Positions 28,245-36,931 of a stretch of 64,000 bases of DNA are shown one piece after another. The translations under genes were made by a program, and so were the position numbers. The notes beneath the pieces are model-generated. The model was not told where the DNA came from and did not search any database. It saw only the letters and a list, made by a program, of their open reading frames with translations. Location: contig JACKAB010000008.1 of NCBI GenBank assembly GCA_020635285.1, positions 124,001 through 188,000 on the forward strand, read 5' to 3'. Position 1 is the first letter of the stretch, and each line of letters starts with the position of its first letter. The stretch comes from Ignavibacteriales bacterium (GTDB lineage Bacteria > Bacteroidota > Ignavibacteria > Ignavibacteriales > Melioribacteraceae).

Positions 28245-29180
28245 ATGAAGATTATTAGAGACATTAAAAGTGAATTTGAAATTGAACAAAGTGCTGTTAC
28301 AATTGGCACTTTTGATGGATTGCATGTTGGACATAATAAAATAATTGAAAGCTTAAAAAAAAAGGCAAAAGATCTTAATATATATAGCGTAGTTATTACA
28401 TTTTATCCTCACCCACGTGTTGTGCTTAATCAGGGATTCGATATAAAACTTTTAACTCCGCTTGAAGAAAAGATAAAACTTTTTGAAAAACTTGGAATAG
28501 ATTATTTATATATAATACCTTTTACAAAAGAGTTTTCAAAAAAAACATATAAAGAATTTTTTGATGAAATAATTTTTACACAAACAAATGCCAAACATAT
28601 TATTGTTGGCTATGATCATAAATTTGGTAAAAATAGAGAAGGCGATAAAAATAAATTAAAACAATACGCGAAAGAGAAAAATATAGAAATGACAATTGTT
28701 GGTCCAGAAGAAATTGAACATACAGCAGTAAGTAGTACAAAAATCCGAGAAGCAATTTTAGAAGGTTATATTGAGTTGGCAAATAAAATGCTCGGCAGAT
28801 TTTATTTTGTTGAAGGAATTGTAGTTGAAGGTGCAAAACGTGGAAGAACGCTCGGTTTCCCAACTGCAAATTTAAAACCTGCAGAAAATAATAAACTGAT
28901 TCCTCAAAATGGAGTTTATTTTGTTCGAGTAACTTATAATAACAATAAATATTTTGGAGTTGCAAATATTGGGTTGCGACCAACATTTAACAATGTAAAA
29001 GAGCCAATAACAGAAGTATTCATTTTTGATTTCAATAAAGAAATTTACAATGAATTTATTACTATTGAGTTTATAAAAAAAATTAGAGAAGAACACAAAT
29101 TTGATTCAATAGAAGAATTAGAAAAGCAAATTAACATTGATGTAGAATTAGGTAAAAATTTAGTTAAACATTTCAATTAA
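28245..29180 (+). CDS. ribF: Bifunctional riboflavin kinase/FAD synthetase RibF
   Basis: 311 residues. N-terminal adenylyltransferase with TIGTFDGLHVGHNKI (about 20-35) and TAVSSTKIREAI; C-terminal flavokinase with GAKRGRTLGFPTANL and NIGLRPTF. Converts riboflavin to FMN and then FAD. Downstream of truB by 17 bases in the same operon; its long shadow frames on the minus strand come from repetitive A/T codons. Confidence 0.95.
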   Translation: MKIIRDIKSEFEIEQSAVTIGTFDGLHVGHNKIIESLKKKAKDLNIYSVVITFYPHPRVVLNQGFDIKLLTPLEEKIKLFEKLGIDYLYIIPFTKEFSKKTYKEFFDEIIFTQTNAKHIIVGYDHKFGKNREGDKNKLKQYAKEKNIEMTIVGPEEIEHTAVSSTKIREAILEGYIELANKMLGRFYFVEGIVVEGAKRGRTLGFPTANLKPAENNKLIPQNGVYFVRVTYNNNKYFGVANIGLRPTFNNVKEPITEVFIFDFNKEIYNEFITIEFIKKIREEHKFDSIEELEKQINIDVELGKNLVKHFN

Positions 29181-29184
29181 TTAA

Positions 29185-29202
29185 TTCCGGTGAAAACTGG
29201 AG
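29185..29202 (+). promoter_or_regulatory. Hairpin with GAAA tetraloop in the rpsO leader
   Basis: Arms TTCCGGT and ACTGGAG pair over seven positions (with G-U pairs) around a GAAA tetraloop. It sits 32 bases before the rpsO start. rpsO leaders in many bacteria bind S15 and repress their own translation, so this is a candidate autoregulatory element; it could also be a simple spacer hairpin. Confidence 0.35.
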
Positions 29203-29233
29203 TTTAATCGTATAAAGAAACAAGGAGTACAAA

Positions 29234-29503
29234 ATGCCAGTAACAAAAGAACAAAAACAAGAGTTAATCGAAAAGTTTGGAGCATCAAAAAGCGACAGCG
29301 GAAAAGCTGAAGTTCAAGTTGCGATTCTTACAGCAAGGATTAACGATTTAAGAGATCACTTTACAGCTCATTCTAAGGATCACGCTTCGCGAAGAGGTTT
29401 GATGCAAATGGTTGGTAAAAGAAGAAGATTGCTTGATTATATGAGAAGAAAAGATGTTGAAAGATATAGAACAATAATTCAAGAATTAAATATTAGAAAA
29501 TAA
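29234..29503 (+). CDS. rpsO: 30S ribosomal protein S15
   Basis: 89 residues, the normal length. Four-helix protein with DSGKAEVQVAILTARI and HSKDHASRRGLMQMVGKRRRLL, which contact 16S rRNA. Shine-Dalgarno AAGGAG at good spacing. Standard position immediately before pnp. Confidence 0.97.
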   Translation: MPVTKEQKQELIEKFGASKSDSGKAEVQVAILTARINDLRDHFTAHSKDHASRRGLMQMVGKRRRLLDYMRRKDVERYRTIIQELNIRK

Positions 29504-29514
29504 AGAGGCAGTTA

Positions 29515-31610
29515 ATGATTTATACTAAAGAAGTAGAAATTGATGGTAAAGTAATAAAGATTGAATATGGCAGATATGCAAAGCAATCAGATGCAGCAGT
29601 TATGGTCTCTTGTGGAGAAACCATGGTATTGGTTGTTGCAACAATGGCAAACGAAGCAAAAGAAGGAATGGATTATTTTCCACTTCAAGTTGAATATAGA
29701 GAAAAAGCTTTTGCTGCCGGCAAATATCCTGGAGGATTTTTCAAGAGGAAGGAAGACCTACTGAAAAAGAAATTCTTTCAGGCAGATTGATTGATAGACC
29801 TATTAGGCCTTTATTTTCAAGTGCATTTACAAATGAAGTGCAAGTAATTGCCCAAGTTTATTCTTATGATGGTCAAAATGATCCCGATGTTTTAGCCGCA
29901 GTTGGTGCTTCGGCAGCTTTAACAATTTCAAAGATTCCTTTTCTGGAACCAATCGGAGAAGTTAGAGTTGCAAGAAATGAAGGAAAGTATATTGTCAATC
30001 CAGATAGAACACAGATTCTAGAATCTGACCTGGAATTAACAATTGCCGGTACAGAAAGCTCAATTGTAATGGTTGAAGGCGAAGCAGAGGAAATTAGCGA
30101 AGAAGATTTACTTGAAGCTTTAAAAATTGCCCACACTGAAATTAAAAAAATTGTTGCAGTTCAAAATGCGTTAAGAGCAGAATGTGGAAAAGAAAAATAT
30201 GTTGTTGAAGAAAAAGTTATTGATGAGCAGCTTGTAAAAGATATTAACGAACTAGCTTATGATAAATATGCAGAAATTGTGTCTACCACTTTAAGCAAAG
30301 ATGAACGTTCAACAAAAAATAGTGAGTTGAATAAATCTGTTCTTGAAGCTTTGTCTGAAAAATATCCAGAAGAAACTGTTACCATTAAACAAATTTTACA
30401 TGATATTGAAAAAGATTTAATGCGTAAACAAGTTCTTGATAAAGGTAATAGATTAGACGGAAGAACAACAACTCAAATTAGACCTATAACAATTGAACAT
30501 GGTTTATTAGCAAGAACTCACGGCTCTGCTTTATTTACAAGAGGAGAAACACAAAGTTTAACAACTTTAACTCTTGGTACAAAATCCGATGAGCAGATTA
30601 TTGATGGACTTGATGACGAATATAAAAAACGTTTTATACTTCATTATAACTTTCCTCCGTTTAGCGTAGGCGAAGTTGGAAGATTTGGCGGAACTGGAAG
30701 AAGAGAAATTGGACATGGTAATTTAGCCGAACGTGCTTTAAAATTTATCATTCCAAAAGAAGATATTTTTCCTTATTCATTAAGAATTAATTCAGATATT
30801 CTTGAATCTAACGGTTCATCATCAATGGCAACTGTTTGTGCAGGCTCTTTAGCTTTTATGGATGGCGGAGTTCCTGTAAAATGTCCAATAGCTGGAATTG
30901 CTATGGGGTTAATCACTGAAGGTGATAATTATGCAATACTTTCAGATATTTCTGGAAATGAAGATCATCTTGGCGATATGGATTTTAAAGTAGCTGGTTC
31001 ATCAAATGGAATTACTGCAATTCAGATGGATATTAAAATTCAAGGCCTTTCACTTCAAATTATGGAAGATGCTTTAAAGCAAGCAAAAGTTGGAAGACTT
31101 GAAATTCTTGGGACTATGAATAGTGTTTTACCAGAACCTAAAAAGGAATTGTCTATTTATGCGCCTAAGCTATTAACCACTCAAATCAATCCGGAAAAAA
31201 TTGGAATGGTAATTGGGCCTGGCGGAAAAATGATTCAAGGTATACAAAAAGAGTTTGGAGTTGTTATTAATATTGAAGAGTCCGGACTTGTATTTATCTC
31301 AGGACAACTTACTGAAAATGTTAAAAAAGCTAAAGATAAAATAATTGGAATTACAGCTGAAGCGGAAATTGGTAAAACCTATGAAGCAAAAGTAATTAAA
31401 ATTATGGATTTTGGCGCTTTCTGCGAGTTCCTTCCGGGGCAACAAGGTTTACTTCACATTTCCCAAATTGATGTGAATAGAGTTAATAAAGTTGAAGATG
31501 TTCTTAAAGAAGGACAAATGATAACTATAAAACTTATTAAAGTTGAAAATGGTAAATATAGTTTATCAAGAAAAGCATTAATGACAAATGAAGCTAAAAC
31601 AGAAGAATAA
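29515..31610 (+). CDS. pnp: Polynucleotide phosphorylase (one-base frame break near 29746)
   Basis: About 698 codons. The first 78 codons read up to KYPGGFFKR, then the frame is lost; adding one G (AAGAGG to AAGAGGG) restores the expected EGRPTEKEILSGRLIDRP. Two RNase PH domains (the second with EVGRFGGTGRREIGHG), a KH domain (GMVIGPGGKMIQGI) and a C-terminal S1 domain (YEAKVIKIMDFGAF). PNPase degrades RNA from the 3' end by phosphorolysis. A real loss would be surprising for this gene, so a sequencing deletion is the better reading. Confidence 0.93.
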
Positions 31611-31618
31611 TTAATTTA

Positions 31619-31660
31619 CCCTAATATTTCACTCAGCTGAAGTATTAGGGTTTGTTTTTT
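31619..31660 (+). terminator. Rho-independent terminator after pnp
   Basis: Twelve-base arms CCCTAATATTTC and GAAGTATTAGGG (one G-U pair) with an eight-base loop, followed by TTTGTTTTTT. Marks the end of the rimP-pnp operon. Confidence 0.87.
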
Positions 31661-31684
31661 GAAAATTGAAAGAAAGAATAAAAA

Positions 31685-32736
31685 TTGCAAATTGGTAAAT
31701 TAAATGTTGATAGTCGAGCTTTTTTAGCTCCAATGGCAGAAGTTACTGATTTTGCATTTAGAAAAATTGCAAGAGATTATGGCTGCGGTTTAACTTTTAC
31801 ACAAATGGTAAGTGCAGATGGAGTTGTTAAAAATAATTTTGAAACTCTTCGTTTGTTCTCATTTAGCAGAAATGAAAAACCAATTGGTGTGCAGCTTTTG
31901 GGCAATGATCCAATGATTTTGGGTGCTGCTGTAAGCTCATTAGTTAGGCATAAGCCAGATGTAATTGATTTAAATTGCGGCTGCCCGGTTGATAAGGTTT
32001 TAGTTGCAAAATGGGCGCGTATCTTCTTTCGCAGCCGGATGTTCTTGGAAATATTGTTAAGCAAATGGTTAAGAATTCTGAAGGGATTCCAATTTCTGTT
32101 AAGATAAGGCTTGGACCAAAAGATAAAATTAATGTTCTGGAAATTGCAAAAATTATTGAAGATAACGGTGCTTCTTTAATTACACTTCATGCTCGTACAA
32201 GAAAAGATAGATACGATGATGAGCCAGATTGGGAATGGATTAAAAAAGTTAAAGAAAGCGTAGATATTGCGGTTGTGGGAAATGGCTCAATTTTTAATGC
32301 TGAGGATGCAGTAAGAATGCTAAATGAAACAAATTGCGATGCTGTTTTGTTAGGTCGTGGTGCTTATGGAAATCCATTTATTTTCAAACAAATAAATTAT
32401 TTGCTTGAAGGAAAAAATTATACTCCAACAATTTCAGAAATTGGAGAAACTGCGAAACACCATATTGATTTGTTGGAGAAAGAACAAGGCTTAGTTAAAA
32501 ATTTAGATAGAGCCAAAAAAAATATTATTTGGTATTTTAAATATTTAAGTGGAATTTGGGATTTAATAGATCAACTTTATCCTGTTAATAATTTTGATGG
32601 GATTAAAGGAGTTTTAAACAACCACATATTAAAATTACAAGAAAATTTTTATCCACCAATAGATGTGGAAGACATAAGGAAAAAATTTAACAATAGAGTT
32701 CTTTTTTGGTTAACAAAAGAGGAAGTAAAAGTTTAA
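31685..32736 (+). CDS. dus: tRNA-dihydrouridine synthase, DusB-like (frame break near 32008)
   Basis: About 350 codons from a TTG start (MQIGKLNVDSRAFLAPMAEVTD). The active-site motif DLNCGCPV is followed by the break: one missing A in GCAAAATGG restores AKMGAYLLSQPDVLG. Then VKIRLGPKD, ITLHARTRKDRY and the FMN-binding AVVGNGSIFNAEDA and AVLLGRGAYGNP. Reduces uridine to dihydrouridine in tRNA D loops using FMN and NAD(P)H. The specific subfamily (B) is inferred from the general pattern. Confidence 0.88.
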
Positions 32737-32867
32737 GATAATTATTTTATGAAATTTCAGATTAGGTAAATATTATTTAAAAAAAAATAGTTATCAGTAT
32801 TTTACTCAAAGTGTAAAAGCATTTTAACCTTTTTTGCATAATTGAATAGTTGTTAAATAGAAATTAT

Positions 32868-34430
32868 ATGCAAAAAGAAATTATAATAAATTCATCTACT
32901 TCGCAAAATAGAGTTGCCATTACAGAAGATGGTACACTAATCGATTTTTTTGTAGATAACCCAGAAAAAAGAAGAATGGTTGGCAATGTTTATCTTGGTA
33001 AAGTTGCAAGAATTTTGCCGGGTATAAGAGCTGCATTTATTGATATCGGCTTGAAGCACGATGCATTTCTTCACTTTTCAGATATTGGCGATGCCTTTAA
33101 AGAATTTCAATCAGTTTTGGAAGATGACGGAGATGAAACTGAAATTGGAATTGAAGATGACGATTCTGCCGATTCGAAAAAATCTAATGATTCTGAAAAA
33201 AGAACAAATACAATTCCAAAACTGCATAAAGGACAAGATATAATCGTTCAGATTATTAAAGAGCCTGTTGCAAATAAAGGTGTTCGTATAACTTCCTCAA
33301 TTTCAATCCCAGGAAGATTTTGTGTTCTCCTTCCATTTGATAATAAAATTGGAATCTCTAAAAAGATATCTGACTTTAAAGAAAGAAAGCGATTAAAATA
33401 TCTTGCTAAAAGTATATTGCCGGATAATTGCGGATTAATAATTAGAACCGCTGCAAAGGAACAGGAAGAAAGTTCACTTGAAAGTGATTTGAAATATTTA
33501 GTTAATACTTGGCAGAATATACAAGAAAAAGTAAAATCATCATCTCCACCATATCTTTTACATACAGATTTATCCACTACTACAAGTGTTATTAGGGATT
33601 TATTCACGCCTGATGTAACTAAAGTTTTTATTGATTCTAAAAGTTTGTACAAAGAAATTAGAGAATATGTTCAACTTGTTCAACCGGAATTGTTAGATAA
33701 AATTGAATATTATAAATCAAGTGCACCTATTTTTGATACTTTCAGAATCGAAGAACACATAAAAACCTTAATGGGCCGGAAAGTCCCTTTGCCAAGCGGG
33801 GGACATATTGTTATTGATCATACCGAGGCAATGACTGTTATTGACGTAAACAGCGGAAGATATGCAGCAAAAAAAGAGCAGGAACTAAATTCTCTTAAAA
33901 CAGATTTAGAAGCATCGAGAGAAATTGTAAGACAATTAAGATTAAGAGATATTGGCGGGCTTTTAGTAATTGATTTTATCGATTTAGAAGAAGATAAAAA
34001 TCGCAAGAAGATTTATGACGAACTACGAAAAGAATTCAGAAAAGATAGAGCCAAAGTAGCATTGCTTCCAATGACTGATTTTGGAATTGTTCAAATTACA
34101 AGACAAAGAGTTAGACAAAATATTGTTCAATCAATTAATGAAGTTTGTCCATACTGTAATGGATCCGGTTTGATGACAAAACGATCAAGCGTTATTCATG
34201 ATATTGACGAATGGTTTAAAAAATATAAATCTCAAGGTAAAGAGCGAAGTTTAATTTTAAGTGTTCATCCATCTTTAAGTAATGATCTAAAAATTGGTAT
34301 ATTCTCAAAATTAAATAAAATTCAGTTTAAATATTTTTTAAGAATTAAATTAGAAGATAATGCACAAATTAATCCGCAAGAGTTTGAGGTTAAATCAGCA
34401 AAAACCGGCGATAAAATTTTAAGAGTTTAG
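32868..34430 (+). CDS. rng: Ribonuclease E/G family endoribonuclease
   Basis: 520 residues from ATG 32868; an in-frame TTG at 32850 is less likely because MQKEIIINSS is the usual start. S1 domain (about 30-130) interrupted by an acidic insertion of about 35 residues (residues about 90-125), then RNase H-like and DNase I-like catalytic parts with TVIDVNSG and LLVIDFIDLEED, and the zinc-link CPYCNGSG. Processes rRNA and degrades mRNA. No long C-terminal degradosome scaffold, so the G type is the better name. Confidence 0.93.
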   Translation: MQKEIIINSSTSQNRVAITEDGTLIDFFVDNPEKRRMVGNVYLGKVARILPGIRAAFIDIGLKHDAFLHFSDIGDAFKEFQSVLEDDGDETEIGIEDDDSADSKKSNDSEKRTNTIPKLHKGQDIIVQIIKEPVANKGVRITSSISIPGRFCVLLPFDNKIGISKKISDFKERKRLKYLAKSILPDNCGLIIRTAAKEQEESSLESDLKYLVNTWQNIQEKVKSSSPPYLLHTDLSTTTSVIRDLFTPDVTKVFIDSKSLYKEIREYVQLVQPELLDKIEYYKSSAPIFDTFRIEEHIKTLMGRKVPLPSGGHIVIDHTEAMTVIDVNSGRYAAKKEQELNSLKTDLEASREIVRQLRLRDIGGLLVIDFIDLEEDKNRKKIYDELRKEFRKDRAKVALLPMTDFGIVQITRQRVRQNIVQSINEVCPYCNGSGLMTKRSSVIHDIDEWFKKYKSQGKERSLILSVHPSLSNDLKIGIFSKLNKIQFKYFLRIKLEDNAQINPQEFEVKSAKTGDKILRV

Positions 34431-34455
34431 TCTAACAAATAAGAAAGGTGATATT

Positions 34456-35100
34456 ATGAAATTTTTTATTGACACAGCTAATATTGATGAAATTAAAGAA
34501 GCAGTATCCATGGGATTATTAGATGGAGTTACAACAAATCCATCTTTGGTTGCAAAAGAGGGAAAAGATTTTAAAGAACTGCTAAATGAAATTGTAAAAA
34601 TTGTTGATGGTCCAATTAGCGCTGAAGTTGTTTCAACAGATTTTGATGGAATGATGAAGGAGGCAAAAGAACTTGCAGCAATTCATAAAAATATTGTTAT
34701 TAAAATTCCTTTAATCTTAGAAGGGATAAAAGCTGTAAAAGCTCTAACCGCAATGAATATTAAAACCAATGTTACACTTTGTTTCTCACCATCGCAAGCC
34801 TTGCTGGCGGCAAAAGCCGGTGCTACTTATATTAGCCCGTTTGTTGGCAGACTTGATGATATAAGTCATTCTGGTATGCAATTGATTGATCAAATCTTAA
34901 CCATTTACAGAAATTATAATTACGAAACACAAGTGCTTGTTGCAAGTATTCGTCACCCGCTTCATTTAGTTGAAGCTGCTGAACTTGGCGCTCATGTTGC
35001 AACAATTCCATTTGATGTAATCAAGAAATTATTTAATCATCCATTAACAGCAAGTGGTTTAGAAAAATTCCTAAGTGATTGGAAAAAACTAAACGGATAG
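34456..35100 (+). CDS. Transaldolase / fructose-6-phosphate aldolase, small type
   Basis: 214 residues, the short TalC/FSA length. MKFFIDTANIDEIKEA at the start, VTTNPSLVAKEG, the Schiff-base lysine in NIVIKIPL and FVGRLDDISHSG. Bacterial short transaldolases move a dihydroxyacetone unit between sugar phosphates in the pentose phosphate pathway; true FSA activity cannot be told from sequence. Shine-Dalgarno GAAAGGTGA. Five bases before gcvT. Confidence 0.93.
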   Translation: MKFFIDTANIDEIKEAVSMGLLDGVTTNPSLVAKEGKDFKELLNEIVKIVDGPISAEVVSTDFDGMMKEAKELAAIHKNIVIKIPLILEGIKAVKALTAMNIKTNVTLCFSPSQALLAAKAGATYISPFVGRLDDISHSGMQLIDQILTIYRNYNYETQVLVASIRHPLHLVEAAELGAHVATIPFDVIKKLFNHPLTASGLEKFLSDWKKLNG

Positions 35101-35105
35101 TAATT

Positions 35106-36188
35106 ATGAAGCAGACTAAATTCATTGATGTTCATAAAAAGTATGGTGCAAAGTTAGTTGATTTTGCCGGCTACGAGATGCCAATCCAATATTCATCAAT
35201 TATTGCAGAACACAAAGCTGTAAGAAATTCTGTTGGTTTATTTGATGTTTCACATATGGGCGAAATAATAATTAAAGGTGAAAAAGCTTTAGATTTTGTT
35301 CAATACATTACCATTAATGATGCTTCAAAGTTACAAATCGGAAAAGTGCAATATTCTGCAATGTGCTATGAAGACGGCGGAATTGTTGATGATCTATTAG
35401 TTTATAAAATAAGTGATGATAAGTATTTGTTAGTTGTGAACGGCTCAAACAAAGATAAAGATTTTGAATGGATGAAGAAGAATAATCAATTTGGAGTAGA
35501 AATCATCGATGAATCTGATGAGTATTCTTTACTTGCAGTTCAAGGACCAAACTCACAAAAAGTTGTAGAGAAATTAATCAATCAAAAAATTGATTTGGAA
35601 TACTATAATTTTTTCATCACCAAAATTAATGATGTTGAAGTTATTGTTTCCAGAACCGGTTATACTGGAGAGTTAGGATTTGAGTTATATTTCAAAGGAT
35701 CTAAAGAGTTTTCAGAAAATATATGGGAAAAAATTTTTGAAACCGGAAAAGAATTTGATATAATACCAACAGGATTAGGCTGTCGAGATTCTTTGCGATT
35801 AGAAATGGGATATTGTCTTTACGGAAATGATATTGATCAATCAACAAATCCATTGGAAGCTGGTTTGGGTTGGATTACTAAATTAAAAAAAGGTAATTTT
35901 ATTGGAAGGGATGCTCTGGAAAATATTAAAGCAAATGGACTAAAAAGAAAATTAGTCCCAATTATTTTTGATGAAAGAGCATTTCCCCGCAAAGACTATG
36001 AAATTATGAATGAAGGGAAAGTAATAGGTAAAATTACAAGTGGAACAGTTAGCCCAAGTATAGAAAAACCAATTGCTTTAGCATACTTAGATATAGAATT
36101 TGTTGAAGAAGGAAATTTTGTAGAAGCAAATATTAGGGGTAAGGGTGTAAAAGCTAAAATTACTAAATTACCATTTATTAAAACCTAA
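35106..36188 (+). CDS. gcvT: Glycine cleavage system T protein (aminomethyltransferase)
   Basis: 361 residues from ATG 35106; an upstream in-frame codon at 35079 lies inside the previous gene. Folate-binding features: FAGYEMPIQYSSI, LFDVSHMGEI, SRTGYTGELGFELYF and GLGCRDSLRLEMGYCLYG. Transfers the methylene group of glycine from H protein to tetrahydrofolate. Its partners gcvH and gcvP are not in the window. The comB gene follows after one base. Confidence 0.95.
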   Translation: MKQTKFIDVHKKYGAKLVDFAGYEMPIQYSSIIAEHKAVRNSVGLFDVSHMGEIIIKGEKALDFVQYITINDASKLQIGKVQYSAMCYEDGGIVDDLLVYKISDDKYLLVVNGSNKDKDFEWMKKNNQFGVEIIDESDEYSLLAVQGPNSQKVVEKLINQKIDLEYYNFFITKINDVEVIVSRTGYTGELGFELYFKGSKEFSENIWEKIFETGKEFDIIPTGLGCRDSLRLEMGYCLYGNDIDQSTNPLEAGLGWITKLKKGNFIGRDALENIKANGLKRKLVPIIFDERAFPRKDYEIMNEGKVIGKITSGTVSPSIEKPIALAYLDIEFVEEGNFVEANIRGKGVKAKITKLPFIKT

Positions 36189-36189
36189 C

Positions 36190-36910
36190 ATGAAAGTTAA
36201 TACTTTATTAACCCCACTTAACGCGGATGAGCTTTACTTTACAAAAAAGAACACAGTTGTTATTGATGTTCTAAGAGCAACCACAACAATTGTTACAGCA
36301 TTACAAAACGGAGCTAAAGAAATTATTCCGGTTGGTTCTGTTGAATTTGCAATGCAAGTCTCAGGAAATGCATTTAGTGGGCACACGCTTCTTGGTGGAG
36401 AAAGAAATACTCTTAAAATAGATGGTTTTGCTTTAGGTAATTCTCCATTGGAGTATGTTCCTAATATTGTAAAAGGAAAATCAATTGTGCTTTTTACAAC
36501 TAATGGATCTAAAGCAATTGTTAAAGCCAGATTCTCTACCAATTTATTTATTTTATCTTTTTTTAAATGTTCAAGCAGCGGCACAAAAAATTATTAGTCT
36601 TAACGAAGATGTAGAAATATTATGCTCAGGTAATAGCGGTAAATTTTCATTCGAAGATTCAGCATGTGCTGGAATGTTAATTTCCTTAATTATAGATTTG
36701 AAAGAAAATATTGAGCTTAATGATAGCAGTAAAGTAAGTAAACTTATTTATGATAAAAATAAAAACAATCTAGAAAAAATGTTATCTGAAACAGAACACG
36801 GTCAAAAGCTAATATCGGCGGGATTTAGAGAAGACATTAAATTTGCCGCACAAGAAAATAAATTTGATATTGTTCCAACATGTAATTCTGGCTTAATAAA
36901 AATAAACTAA
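36190..36910 (+). CDS. comB: ComB-family phosphatase (2-phosphosulfolactate phosphatase-like; frame break in a T7 run)
   Basis: About 240 codons broken at 36558-36564 (seven T): the protein reads RFSTNLFILSF, then NVQAAAQKIISLNEDVEIL in the other frame. ComB motifs: VVIDVLRATTTIVTAL near the start, LLGGERN, ALGNSPLEY, FTTNGSKAI, then LCSGNSGKFSFEDSACAG. ComB removes phosphate from 2-phosphosulfolactate in archaeal coenzyme M synthesis; many bacteria without coenzyme M keep homologues whose substrate is unclear. Located directly after gcvT and before ftsK. Confidence 0.87.
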
Positions 36911-36931
36911 ACTTAGCAACACAATTATTTA

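Noticed and set aside
28600..29096. Minus-strand genes opposite ribF
   Set aside because: Shadow frames only; the plus-strand gene has all RibF motifs.
29515..29800. Programmed ribosomal frameshift in pnp or other split genes
   Set aside because: No slippery heptamer with a downstream structure at the pnp break, and many unrelated genes show the same one-base break at homopolymers; error is simpler.
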